Position numbers and translations under genes: made by a program
Part shown: positions 16,682-26,779 of the stretch, in pieces
Position numbering within the stretch: position 1 is the stretch's first letter
Layout: every line of letters starts with the position of its first letter
Assembly (NCBI GenBank): GCA_024277025.1
Contig: JAJRWA010000083.1
Location: forward strand, 1 to 64,000
Reading direction: 5' to 3'
Length of the DNA: 64,000 nt
Source: Candidatus Krumholzibacteriota bacterium
GTDB lineage: Bacteria > Krumholzibacteriota > Krumholzibacteriia > LZORAL124-64-63
The notes under the pieces: model-generated
The model's database searches: none
What the model saw: the letters and a program-made list of their open reading frames with translations, nothing else
Told to the model about the DNA's origin: nothing

Positions 16682-17299
16682 ATGAAATTTGCGCTCGCTC
16701 GAATTTTTCTGCTGACAATGTTTGCTGCCGCCCTGCCGGCCGGGGCCACCCTGGCCCTGGATGACAATGTACTCGGTCTCTACTACGACGCCGACGCCAG
16801 CATCCACGAAGTCGAGGTGGCGCCCAACTCGACCCACTCCCTCTACCTGGTCCTGCTCAATCCGGTCAACGAGGATTTCGACGGTGGCGGTATCCGCGAC
16901 GTCGAATACGTGTCGGGTTTCGAGTGCGCCATCGAACATCCGAGCGGCGACATGCTGCTGGGCATGACCTTCCCCACCCAGGGCCTCAATCTGGGCACGC
17001 CGGAAAACATCGTGGCGGGCTTTGCCACGGCCGTCCCGGTCAGCAGCCAGCGCGCGGCCATGCTGGCGACCCTGACCGTGTTGACGATGGGCAACAACCC
17101 GGAGGGCTATCGGCTGGTGCCGACTGCGGCCGCCACCCATGCCAACACGATGGCCTATGTGGACTCCGATGATCCGGACGACAACATCGTCGACATGGCG
17201 CCGGTCTCCGGCTCGTTCGACCGGCCGGTCTTCACCTTTGGCGACTACACTGTCGATCGCGTGGCCAAGTGGGGCGAAGTGAAGTCGCTGTACCGCTAG
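16682..17299 (+). CDS. Exported protein of unknown function with C-terminal W-x-x-V-K-x-L-Y-R tag
   Basis: A 205-residue protein with GGAGAG upstream of ATG 16682 and a signal peptide (cleavage near TLALDD). The mature part is acidic and beta-rich (DDNVLGLYYDADASI, GGGIRDVEYVSGFECAIEHP), reminiscent of cohesin- or dockerin-less secreted proteins, but I do not recognise a family. It ends VAKWGEVKSLYR; the same ending (W-x-x-V-K-x-L-Y-R) terminates the CHRD protein at 11231-11701. The gene is transcribed divergently from marR-yceI. Confidence 0.75.
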   Translation: MKFALARIFLLTMFAAALPAGATLALDDNVLGLYYDADASIHEVEVAPNSTHSLYLVLLNPVNEDFDGGGIRDVEYVSGFECAIEHPSGDMLLGMTFPTQGLNLGTPENIVAGFATAVPVSSQRAAMLATLTVLTMGNNPEGYRLVPTAAATHANTMAYVDSDDPDDNIVDMAPVSGSFDRPVFTFGDYTVDRVAKWGEVKSLYR

Positions 17300-17385
17300 C
17301 AAGTGGGGGTGGACGATCCGGCCTGGGCGGTCCTATGATGGTGTGGTGCTCATGACCGCGGCCGCCACCCAACCGAAGGACCGTC

Positions 17386-18996
17386 TTGCCCGCTTCCGCT
17401 GCTGACATCCCCGGCGGCCGCCGCCTTGGTGCCTGGCTCACCGTTGGTCTGTTGATCCTGGGCACGGGGTTGCTCTCGCGGGCGGCGATTCCCCTGCGCG
17501 CCCTGTGGCCGCCGCTGGTGGCCCTGGCGGTGATCATGCTGACCCGCCACGCCCTGGTCGGTCTGCTGGTCGGCGGCCTGGCCGGGGCGATCCTGGCCTG
17601 CGGCGGCGATCCCTGGGCCGCCTATCTTTCGCTTTTTGCCGACCATCTGGTCCCCAGCCTGCAAAGCTCCTGGAAGACCGGCGCCATCGCGTTCACGCTC
17701 CTGCTCGGGGGCTTCGCGGCGGTGCTGGAAGCGGGCGGCGGGTTCACCGCCCTGCTCAACCGCCTGGCTGCACCGGGCCGGGATGCCACGGCCAGGGTGG
17801 AGATGGCGGCCGGAGCCCTGGGGCTGCTCTGCTTCTTCGACGGGCTGGCCAACAGCATGGTCGTCGGCCGGGTCAGTCGGCGCCTGGCCGACCGCAGCGG
17901 CGTGGCCCGCGTCAAGCTGGCCTACATCGTTGATTCGACCAGCAGCGCGGTGGCCTGTGTCGCGTTGATCTCGACCTGGATCGCCTTTCAGCTGTCGATG
18001 ATCGGCGAGGCGTACGAACTGGCCGGACATCAGGTCAACCCCTACCTGGTCTTCCTGCAGTCGCTGCCCTACAACTTCCACAGCTGGTTCACCCTGGTGA
18101 TGCTCTTTGTGGCCATCCGGTTCCGCTTTCATCCGGGGCCGATGGCCGCGATGGTACGCTCCGCGCAGAGCGAGAACCACGCTGAAGCCGGTGATCAGGA
18201 AGCCGCGGCGGGGCATCCGGCCACAGCCCTGGTTCCACTGCTGATCCTGCTGTTGGCCTTTTTTCTCGGGTTCCTGGCCTTCGGTGATCCGGAACCGGGC
18301 TGGCCTGACAGCCGGGCCCGCCTGGTGGCGGCCTTCGGCTCGAACGCCGGGCCGCTGGTGCTGGTCCTGGCCAGCCTGATCGCGACCGTGGTGGCGCTGC
18401 TGATGTTCCCGGCAGCCCGCGGTCCGCGGCCGGAGGTGCCGCTGCGGGCCTTTGGCGGGGGCGTGGGTGCGATGATCGCGCCGGTGGGCATTCTGGTGGC
18501 GGCCTGGATCATGGGCAGCGTCATGGACGCCCTGGGCACCGCCGAACTCATTGCCGGGGCCCTGCGGGGCAGCAACATCCTGTGGCTCATGCCGACGCTC
18601 ACTTTCCTGACCGGCGCGGCCATTTCTTTCGCCACGGGCACTTCGTGGGGCACGATAGGCCTGCTGTTTCCCCTGGCGGTGCCGGCGGCGGCGGGGCTGG
18701 GGGCGGGGCCGCACCTGTTGGCGGTCATCGTGGCGGCCGTGTTCAGCGGGGCGGTCTTCGGCGATCACTGCTCACCGTTCAGCGACACGACCATCGTCTC
18801 GTCGATCTCCTGTGGCGTGGAGCCTCATGACCATGTGCGGACGCAATTGCCCTACGCCCTGCTGACGGCGCTGGTCGCGGTCCTGGTGGGGTTCCTGCCC
18901 GCGGGGCTGGGCGTGCCCGCCTGGATCTCGTTGCTGGGCGGCGTCATCGTCATTGTCCTGCTGCCGCGCTTGCCGCTTTGGCGCGCTCGCCCATGA
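17386..18996 (+). CDS. nhaC: Na+/H+ antiporter, NhaC family
   Basis: A 536-residue inner-membrane protein with about 11-12 hydrophobic segments. FFDGLANSMVVGRVSRRLAD, KLAYIVDSTSSAVACVALISTW and the later FATGTSWGTIGLLFPLAVP and FGDHCSPFSDTTIVSS motifs are characteristic of the NhaC/ion-transporter superfamily. TTG 17386 is used as start because GAAGGA lies just upstream; no ATG fits. It would exchange protons for Na+ (or carry an organic substrate, as some NhaC relatives do). It stands alone between a secreted-protein gene and a small barrel gene. Confidence 0.88.
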   Translation: MPASAADIPGGRRLGAWLTVGLLILGTGLLSRAAIPLRALWPPLVALAVIMLTRHALVGLLVGGLAGAILACGGDPWAAYLSLFADHLVPSLQSSWKTGAIAFTLLLGGFAAVLEAGGGFTALLNRLAAPGRDATARVEMAAGALGLLCFFDGLANSMVVGRVSRRLADRSGVARVKLAYIVDSTSSAVACVALISTWIAFQLSMIGEAYELAGHQVNPYLVFLQSLPYNFHSWFTLVMLFVAIRFRFHPGPMAAMVRSAQSENHAEAGDQEAAAGHPATALVPLLILLLAFFLGFLAFGDPEPGWPDSRARLVAAFGSNAGPLVLVLASLIATVVALLMFPAARGPRPEVPLRAFGGGVGAMIAPVGILVAAWIMGSVMDALGTAELIAGALRGSNILWLMPTLTFLTGAAISFATGTSWGTIGLLFPLAVPAAAGLGAGPHLLAVIVAAVFSGAVFGDHCSPFSDTTIVSSISCGVEPHDHVRTQLPYALLTALVAVLVGFLPAGLGVPAWISLLGGVIVIVLLPRLPLWRARP

Positions 18997-19112
18997 ACTG
19001 GCCCGATGCCATGCGCCGGCGCCGGGAGTTTCTGCTATAGTACGGAGGTGGACAGCGCCGCCCCGGTGGGCGGTGGCGCAGCTTTCAAGAACCGAATCTG
19101 AGGAGATACGTA

Positions 19113-19595
19113 GTGCGCAATCTCATGCTGCTGATCGTTCTGCTGCTGGCCGGGCCGGCTGTGGCCCAGGAGACGGTGCCAACAACGGCCCCGGATCATG
19201 CGCCCTGGCATTCGGGCAAGTACTGGGGCGCCGGCGCCCAGTGGTCGGTGCCGCGCGGTGCCTTTGCCGACGATTTTTCTTCGGGATTCGGGGTGCAGGG
19301 CATGTTCAATTACCCGTTGATCGCGCTGATCGATCTGAGCGGCAGTGTGGGCTGGAACCACTTTGGCGGGGCCAACGATGGTGACGGTGCCGACATCTGG
19401 GAAGTCGCTTTCGGGGGCCGCTTCGCCCTCGGCGCCTTCTTCATGAACGGTGAGGCGGGCTACTTCTCGAAGGTCGACCAGTGGAACTTCATTCCCGGCC
19501 TGGGGCTGCGCTACGACCACTGGGAATTCGCGCTGCGGACCAAGGCCGTCGGCAGCAATGCCTGGTCCAGCCTCAGGATCGGCTATTATTTTTGA
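19113..19595 (+). CDS. Small outer-membrane beta-barrel-like protein
   Basis: A 160-residue protein starting at GTG 19113 behind GAGGAGATA. A signal peptide (cleavage near AVAQE) precedes a barrel-like sequence with alternating glycine/aromatic strands (YWGAGAQWSVPRGAF, FGVQGMFNYPLI, GAFFMNGEAGYFS) and a terminal aromatic (RIGYYF-end), the usual BAM signal. Likely an eight-stranded OmpW/OmpX-like barrel. Its last 23 nt overlap the end of rlmG on the opposite strand. Confidence 0.72.
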   Translation: MRNLMLLIVLLLAGPAVAQETVPTTAPDHAPWHSGKYWGAGAQWSVPRGAFADDFSSGFGVQGMFNYPLIALIDLSGSVGWNHFGGANDGDGADIWEVAFGGRFALGAFFMNGEAGYFSKVDQWNFIPGLGLRYDHWEFALRTKAVGSNAWSSLRIGYYF

Positions 19596-20718
19596 CGGCG
19601 CTCAGGACGACGAAACGCGCGTCCGAGGCCACCAGATCGATCCGTCCGAAGAGTCTCCGCAACTTGGCGTGATAGCCCAGGTGGCGGTTGCCCACGACCC
19701 GCAGCTCGCCGCCCGGCCGCAGCACGCGGGCTGACTCGGCGAACATCGTCCAGGCCGGCAGGTCGCCCGTGGCCTGGCACTGGTGGAAGGGCGGGTTGCA
19801 CACCACCAGATCACGCGACTCGTTCGCTTCCTCGCTCAGGCCATCGGCAGCCCGGAAGCTGAGCTGCTCACCGGCGGTGCCCAACTGCGCCGCGTTCAAG
19901 CGGGCGCTGGCCACCGCCTGGTACGACTCGTCCACGCCCAGGATCTGCGCCCGGGGGCAGGCCTGCGCCAGGGCCAGGGCCAGCACACCGTTGCCGCAAC
20001 CCAGGTCGACCGCCGCCAGCTCAGTCTCGGTCCGCGGCAGATTGGCCAGCAGCAGCCGTGTGCCCGCGTCGAGCTTCTCCCGCGAAAACACGTTGGGCAG
20101 GTTCTGCAGGATCAGGTCGGTACCGGGCAGTTCGTACGTGACCGGCGGGACGCCGGGGGGCAGGTCCGTCTGGTCGGTCAGCCGGCTGACCGCCAGCCGC
20201 GCCTTCTTCCAGCCCAGGGTGGTCTCGGTGGGGCCGATGATCGCGGCCAACAGGTCGTAGGCGCGTTTCGGCGTGTGCTTGATCATGCCGCCGGTCAGCA
20301 CCACGGCTCCGGGTGCCAGCACCGACCGCAGCCGCAGCAGCTGGTCCTCGAAGAAGGCCAGGCTCTTGGGCAGCTTGATCAGCGCCAGGGAGAACGGCCC
20401 GGGCGGGGTCTCGTCGGCCGGCACAAAGACCATCGCTTCGGCATCCAGCTTGTTCTCGAACATGTTGTAACGCCAGGCCTGCCGGCCCAGATACGAGTCG
20501 CCCCAGCCAACCGGCGTCCGGTCGGACAGCGCCACACCGAGGGCGCCGAAGGTGTCGTTGACCAAGAGGATATCACCGTCCGGAATCTCGGTTTGCCCGG
20601 CATCAAGCCACTGCAGCAGGTATTCGTCGGCGGCGTCCCAGGCCCGCAGCCGGTCATCCTTCTTCAGGGGAAAACGGCGCAGGCGGTACTCGCGTTCCTG
20701 ATGAACGAGCAGTTCCAC
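19573..20718 (-). CDS. rlmG: 23S rRNA (guanine-N2) methyltransferase RlmG-like
   Basis: A 381-residue protein close in length to RlmG (about 378 in E. coli), which methylates G1835 of 23S rRNA. It has the family's two halves: a degenerate N-terminal methyltransferase fold, and a catalytic half with AVDLGCGNGVLALALA (SAM site), LGVDESYQAVASARLN and the NPPFHQ catalytic loop. RsmC (16S G1207) is the sister family and cannot be fully excluded. Start is GTG 20718; 3 nt separate it from the upstream redoxin-like gene, so it is probably translated by coupling. Confidence 0.88.
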   Translation of the reverse strand: MELLVHQEREYRLRRFPLKKDDRLRAWDAADEYLLQWLDAGQTEIPDGDILLVNDTFGALGVALSDRTPVGWGDSYLGRQAWRYNMFENKLDAEAMVFVPADETPPGPFSLALIKLPKSLAFFEDQLLRLRSVLAPGAVVLTGGMIKHTPKRAYDLLAAIIGPTETTLGWKKARLAVSRLTDQTDLPPGVPPVTYELPGTDLILQNLPNVFSREKLDAGTRLLLANLPRTETELAAVDLGCGNGVLALALAQACPRAQILGVDESYQAVASARLNAAQLGTAGEQLSFRAADGLSEEANESRDLVVCNPPFHQCQATGDLPAWTMFAESARVLRPGGELRVVGNRHLGYHAKLRRLFGRIDLVASDARFVVLSAVKNNSRS

Positions 20719-20721
20719 GGC

Positions 20722-21183
20722 CTACAGACCCTGCAGGGCCGTCAGCACGGCCTGGTCCAGCTCGGCGCCCTGGACGCGGGTCACGATCCGGCCACCGGTG
20801 TCTGCGACCAGGGCGACCGCCTCGTCGGTGGAACCCGCGACCCCGCAGGCCTTGTGGGCACTGCCCTGCCAGTCGGGCAGCAGAACGACGAACTCGGCCG
20901 GATCCGCGCCGGCGGGCAGTTTGTCCGCGGCCTTGCGGTAGGCCTTTTCCAGCTCGGGGCGCACCATGGCGTGGAACATCTGCGGAAACTGGCGCAGGTC
21001 GATGATCGAGGCGATCAGCACCTGGTCGGGCGAGGCGAAGGCCGTCCGCACCGTATTGTTGACCTGGATGGCGGCCCGGGCGGTGTCCTGCCCGTGGAAG
21101 ATCAGCACGGTCGGTCGGCCGGTGGCGTTCAGGGTGATTTCGCGGTCGGACACGACGGCGGTCAGGCTCAGGTCAGGCAGCAT
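20722..21183 (-). CDS. Small thioredoxin-fold-like protein of unknown function
   Basis: A 153-residue protein from ATG 21183 (GGAG just upstream). The order of segments, a strand with PTVLIFHGQDTARAAIQVNN, then LIASIIDLRQFPQMFHAM and EFVVLLPDWQGSAHKACG and a final IVTRVQG, resembles a redoxin/TlpA fold in which the usual CxxC is absent. I do not recognise a named family. It is the first gene of a two-gene unit with rlmG, 3 nt apart. Confidence 0.65.
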   Translation of the reverse strand: MLPDLSLTAVVSDREITLNATGRPTVLIFHGQDTARAAIQVNNTVRTAFASPDQVLIASIIDLRQFPQMFHAMVRPELEKAYRKAADKLPAGADPAEFVVLLPDWQGSAHKACGVAGSTDEAVALVADTGGRIVTRVQGAELDQAVLTALQGL

Positions 21184-21315
21184 GGGCAGCTCCGGGTTGG
21201 GGGACGAGGATTCGTCCGCCAAGGATAAGGCCTGCCGCCGGATATACCATGGATTTTCCGGCCCGGTCCCTGCTATGCTGGCGCCCGACCAAACCCCTTC
21301 AGCCAAGGAGACCTC

Positions 21316-22704
21316 ATGGCCGCCGCCGCCGATTTCACGCCTGTCGCTGAGCGCATGCGCACCGCCGATCTGCCCGAGATCGTGATCCGGACTTTTGCCC
21401 ACTACTTCGAGCAGTTGGCGGCCGGCCGGAAGGGTTTGATTCCGGAGACGGACATCCGGCCCGTGAGCGAGTTGCCGGGGACCGAAGACATCACCCCTGC
21501 CGAAGAGGAGGCGGGGCGCGGCGCGTTGCCGCATACGATTCTGCTCAAGCTCAACGGCGGTCTGGGTACCGGCATGGGCCTGGCCCGGGCCAAATCCCTG
21601 CTGACGGTCAAGGATGGCCACACATTTCTGGATATCATCGCGCAGCAGGCGGCCCGGGGCGGTGTGCCGCTGGTGCTGATGAACAGTTTCAGCACCCGCG
21701 ACGACACCCTGGCGGCGCTGGCGGCGTACCCGGAGCTGGGCCGGGATCTGCCCCTGGATTTCCTGCAGCACAAAGTACCCAAGCTGGACGCGCAGACCCT
21801 GCGGCCGGTCGAGTGGCCCGACGATCCGGCCTTGACCTGGTGCCCACCGGGTCATGGGGATATCTACACCGCCCTGGTGACCAGCGGTCTGCTGGACCAG
21901 TTGCTGGCGGCGGGTTACCGCACGGCGTTCGTCTCGAACTCCGACAATCTGGGCGCCGTGATGGACCCGGCCATCCTGGGCTACTTCGTGGCGCGGGATC
22001 TGCCGTTCATGATGGAGGTTGCCGACCGGGCGGAGGCCGACAAGAAGGGAGGCCATCTGGCCCAGTCGCCGGCTGGGCAGTTGCTGCTGCGCGAGTCGGC
22101 CCAGTGTCCGCCCGCCGATGTCGCAACTTTCCAGGACATCGCCCGGCACCGCTTCTTCAACACCAACAACCTGTGGCTGAACCTGCCGGCGCTGCGGGCG
22201 ATGCTGGACCAAAAGGACGGCATCCTCGGGCTGCCGATGATCTGCAACACCAAGACCGTCGATCCGCGCGACGCGGCATCGACGCGCGTCTACCAGCTGG
22301 AGACGGCCATGGGTTCGGCCATCGAGGTCTTCCCCGGGGCCGGGGCGCTGCGCATCGACAAGTCGCGCTTCGCGCCCATCAAGAATACCAACGACCTGCT
22401 GGACGTGCGTTCGGACAACTACGTGCTGACTGACGACTTCCAGGTGCGCGCCAATCCGGAGCGCCACTTGCCGCGGGCGGTCATCGACCTGGATCCCCGG
22501 CACTACGCCTTCGTGGACCAGTTGGACGCCCATTTCCCCTGGGGTGCGCCGTCGCTCGTGGCCTGCGAGCGTTTGAGCGTGCGCGGGGACATTGTTTTTG
22601 GTCGCGACGTGGTGCTCAGCGGCGTGGTCGAACTGCGCAACGAAACCGGCGGCCCGCTGACCGTGCCCGACGGGGCCCGTTTGACCGGGGTCTGGACCGG
22701 CTGA
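21316..22704 (+). CDS. UTP-glucose-1-phosphate (or UDP-sugar) uridylyltransferase, UDPGP family
   Basis: A 462-residue nucleotidyltransferase of the eukaryote-like UDPGP family, not the bacterial GalU family. The signature is LLKLNGGLGTGMGLARAKSLL, then LDIIAQQ, LMNSFSTRDDT, the GHGDIYTAL and FVSNSDNLGA substrate loops, NTNNLWLNL and the AIEVFPGAGALRIDKSRFAPIK block. It makes UDP-glucose (or UDP-GlcNAc) from UTP and sugar-1-phosphate in the cytoplasm. AAGGAGA precedes ATG 21316. It is transcribed divergently from the redoxin-rlmG unit. Confidence 0.92.
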   Translation: MAAAADFTPVAERMRTADLPEIVIRTFAHYFEQLAAGRKGLIPETDIRPVSELPGTEDITPAEEEAGRGALPHTILLKLNGGLGTGMGLARAKSLLTVKDGHTFLDIIAQQAARGGVPLVLMNSFSTRDDTLAALAAYPELGRDLPLDFLQHKVPKLDAQTLRPVEWPDDPALTWCPPGHGDIYTALVTSGLLDQLLAAGYRTAFVSNSDNLGAVMDPAILGYFVARDLPFMMEVADRAEADKKGGHLAQSPAGQLLLRESAQCPPADVATFQDIARHRFFNTNNLWLNLPALRAMLDQKDGILGLPMICNTKTVDPRDAASTRVYQLETAMGSAIEVFPGAGALRIDKSRFAPIKNTNDLLDVRSDNYVLTDDFQVRANPERHLPRAVIDLDPRHYAFVDQLDAHFPWGAPSLVACERLSVRGDIVFGRDVVLSGVVELRNETGGPLTVPDGARLTGVWTG

Positions 22705-22859
22705 ATCAGTTTCGGGCCCGGCGGCCCGCCTCTTGCACATTCTCCCCGGCAGAGTCTTTTGTCAGGGTATTTCGCCCGGACCGGATGGTCCGTGGCCGCA
22801 ATGCCGTGCAATTTGAACGATGGCGGGCGGGATGCCCATATCGCCGGAGGCGAAGCGAG

Positions 22860-23669
22860 ATGCGTAAGCTGAAGATCGTACTTGTCATGACCGTATTGTT
22901 GGGATTGGCGGCTGGACTGGCCGGCTGCGGCGGGGATGAAGACAATCCGGTCAATGTGCAGGCGGACACCATGACCCTGGACAGCAACACGGCCGAGGAT
23001 TTCTCTCTGCAGGCGCTCGATGTCGTCAGCGAGATGGTCACCGAGGTGCCTGATATCGCCGCGGCCGACTTCGGCGCCTGGGCCATGAGCAAGACCAGTC
23101 TGGCCAAGGCCAATTCCGACAGCGTGACCTGGGATCCTGCCCATAATGCCTGGGTCTTCACCTACGCCGGCCCGCTGCTGGAGACCACGCCGCCCAACTA
23201 CTGGAACTTCAGCCTCGACCTGTGGGTGCAGTACCGCAACGCCATGGGGCCCATGCAGTACCCGCTGGGCGCGACCCAGATGGAAATGCGCTACGGAACC
23301 GGCATGGACATGCACCTGGAAGAGGGCGGCGACATGTCCGAGATGACGTACCAGATGGACACGCGCCTGACGGTCAGCTATCTCGGCGAGGGCGGCGCCT
23401 ACGGTGTCGTCGGCTCCGGCAACACGGTCGTGGACGTCAACCAGGTGACCGCGTCCCATTCCGAAAGCGGGCACTTCGCCATGGATTGGTCCCTGGATGT
23501 GACGGTCAGCGATCAGGGCTGTCCGTCCGGTACCGCGACAGTCAACGCCCAGGAATTCCAGTTGCTGGCCAGTTACGACGGCCAGGGCAACGTGACCTGG
23601 ACCCTGACCGGGCCGAACTACAACGCGACCGGCACCGACATCGTCGGCTGCGGCAGCCCTGTCCAGTAG
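22860..23669 (+). CDS. Lipoprotein of unknown function
   Basis: A 269-residue protein; ATG 22860 follows GGAGG at good spacing. The signal ends in a lipobox (GLAAGLAGC then GGDED), so the protein is lipid-anchored. The mature part has beta-rich, Met/Gly/Asp-rich strands (YRNAMGPMQYPLGATQMEMRYGTGMDMHL, split by variable loops) and a C-terminal pair of cysteines (DQGC, VGCGSPVQ). No family recognised. A GC-rich hairpin (23687-23711) follows the gene. Confidence 0.75.
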   Translation: MRKLKIVLVMTVLLGLAAGLAGCGGDEDNPVNVQADTMTLDSNTAEDFSLQALDVVSEMVTEVPDIAAADFGAWAMSKTSLAKANSDSVTWDPAHNAWVFTYAGPLLETTPPNYWNFSLDLWVQYRNAMGPMQYPLGATQMEMRYGTGMDMHLEEGGDMSEMTYQMDTRLTVSYLGEGGAYGVVGSGNTVVDVNQVTASHSESGHFAMDWSLDVTVSDQGCPSGTATVNAQEFQLLASYDGQGNVTWTLTGPNYNATGTDIVGCGSPVQ

Positions 23670-23686
23670 AACCGAAACAGTCCTGG

Positions 23687-23711
23687 GGGCCACCGTCACT
23701 GGTGGTGGCCC
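23687..23711 (+). terminator. Hairpin after the lipoprotein gene
   Basis: GGGCCACC (23687-23694) pairs perfectly with GGTGGCCC (23704-23711) around a 9-nt loop, 17 nt after the stop codon. There is no T-run, so its action as a terminator is uncertain. Confidence 0.45.
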
Positions 23712-23810
23712 ACCAAGTAAGTCTTAATTGATCCCTGATGCTGCCGAACAAAGTACGGTAGCGGAAACAAGGACCTCCCAACCGGGCAGCCTGCCCAAGG
23801 AACGGAAATC

Positions 23811-25508
<1,698 letters not shown>

Positions 25509-25542
25509 ACCCGGTCTCCGCTGAACAGCCTGAGCAACTGAT

Positions 25543-26448
25543 CTAGCCGTGGCCTTCCATGGCCCGGGCGCCCGGAGCTTCGACAAAGCCGGCCCGGCGG
25601 TTCTGGGCCTGGACCAGCCGCTCGATCATGCGCAGGTCACGGCTGGTGAGGTTCAGCGCGGCGTCAACCCAGATGCGGGTGATGCGAATCAGTTCTTCAT
25701 AGGTGATGGGATTGACACAATGGGCAATGCGCCGCATAGCCATGTGCGAGTTGCCCCGCTTGCCGTGGCGGCGCACGAAGTTCAGCGTGGCCATTTCGCC
25801 CTCACCGTCCTCGGCCAGCACGTCGACCAGACCCATTTCGTACATTTCCTGGGCCGAGATCAACTCGCCGCTCATCATCAGGCGCTCGGCCGTGTCCGGG
25901 CTGGTCTTGCGGATCAGAAAACTGTAGGCACCCATGCCGGGTATCAGATTGAACAGGACCTCGGGCAGACCAAATTTGGCGCTGCGTTCGGCGATCACGA
26001 CGTTGCTGCTGATGGCCGCCTCGAAGCCGCCGCCCAGGGCGTCACCCTGCACCAGGGTGATTGTGGTCAGGGGCTGGTCGAAGTTGACGGCATTGGGATA
26101 CAGGACGTCGATGCAGGACTTGGCGTACTGGAAGAGGCCGTCCCGGTCGTGGGCGCGAATCAGGCCGGCGAAAAGTTGGAGATCACCACCGAGATTGAAC
26201 ACGCCCGGCGCGCGGCTGGCCAGGATCAGATAGCGAATGGGCAGGGCGTCGGCGTCCGCATGGTCATCCCCGTTGACTTGCACCACCCGCTGTTGGAAGC
26301 GATTCAGTTCCGCCAGCAGATCAAGGTTGAAGCAGGGACGGCCCTTGGCCGCCAGGTGGTACCAGAGAGCCTTCAGCTGCGGGTCGTATTCGACCTCCAA
26401 CTGCGCATAGGAACCCCACGCGGTCACGGTGTCGATATTGGGCCTCAT
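25543..26448 (-). CDS. rpfF: RpfF-like crotonase-fold enzyme (DSF synthase candidate)
   Basis: A 301-residue protein from ATG 26448, chosen because GGGAGG (26457-26462) precedes it by 8 nt. It matches RpfF, the enzyme that makes cis-2-unsaturated fatty acid signals from acyl-ACP by dehydration and thioester cleavage. Shared blocks are FNLGGDLQLFAGLIRAHDR, LVQGDALGGGFEAAIS, GLPEVLFNLIPGMGAYSF and ITRIWVDAALNL...LRMIERLVQAQNRR. The two catalytic glutamates fall at 143 and 163, the same 20-residue spacing as Glu141/Glu161 of Xanthomonas RpfF. It converges on an RpfC-like kinase. An ordinary enoyl-CoA hydratase is the alternative but would not share these blocks. Confidence 0.87.
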   Translation of the reverse strand: MRPNIDTVTAWGSYAQLEVEYDPQLKALWYHLAAKGRPCFNLDLLAELNRFQQRVVQVNGDDHADADALPIRYLILASRAPGVFNLGGDLQLFAGLIRAHDRDGLFQYAKSCIDVLYPNAVNFDQPLTTITLVQGDALGGGFEAAISSNVVIAERSAKFGLPEVLFNLIPGMGAYSFLIRKTSPDTAERLMMSGELISAQEMYEMGLVDVLAEDGEGEMATLNFVRRHGKRGNSHMAMRRIAHCVNPITYEELIRITRIWVDAALNLTSRDLRMIERLVQAQNRRAGFVEAPGARAMEGHG

Positions 26449-26507
26449 AAACTCATCCTCCCAGGTTCTCCCGGTGCCTGTCGGCACGACGGGCGGGAAC
26501 CCGCAAG

Positions 26508-26544
26508 ATTATATCCCCATCCGGGAATAGCTTTGTCCCCATCC
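26508..26544 (-). promoter_or_regulatory. Candidate promoter of the rpfF-like gene with paired direct repeats
   Basis: On the minus strand a perfect TATAAT (26513-26508) is directly preceded by GGATGGGGA (26522-26514), and the same nonamer recurs one pitch of 22 bp upstream (26544-26536). No good -35 exists at 17 nt, which fits an activator-dependent promoter with two bound protomers two helical turns apart. The leader to ATG 26448 would be about 53 nt. Confidence 0.55.
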
Positions 26545-26706
26545 TCCCTAGGGTGGGAATCATATCATGGTTTTTCATAACGCGTAAATCCATATGTTTC
26601 TCAATGTTATTAGTTTTATCTTTAGTATATTCTGCATATCTGCGGTCAAAATCCTAACCTCACAACGTGATAGATATTGATAAATCTTAATCCTGGTCGC
26701 ATCGGG

Positions 26707-26735
26707 CCGATAATCGGAACAGTGAATTGTATAAA
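26707..26735 (+). promoter_or_regulatory. Candidate regulated promoter of the TPR gene
   Basis: TATAAA (26730-26735) is a good -10; the -35 position is occupied instead by the 11-bp palindrome CCGATAATCGG (26707-26717), which could be a regulator site. The leader would be about 38 nt. Confidence 0.4.
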
Positions 26736-26779
26736 ATCGCCATTAAAGATCATGACTTCATTGTATTGAGGGAGACAAT

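Larger units (their letters stand above)
26449..26779. other. Divergent intergenic region between rpfF-like and TPR genes
   Basis: A 331-nt gene-free stretch. The left part is GC-rich and holds the rpfF-side promoter and direct repeats (26508-26544) and the palindrome CCCTAGGG (26546-26553). From about 26570 to 26770 the DNA becomes strikingly AT-rich for this genome and holds the promoter region of the TPR gene with the palindrome CCGATAATCGG (26707-26717). No ORF with coding character is visible. Confidence 0.7.
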
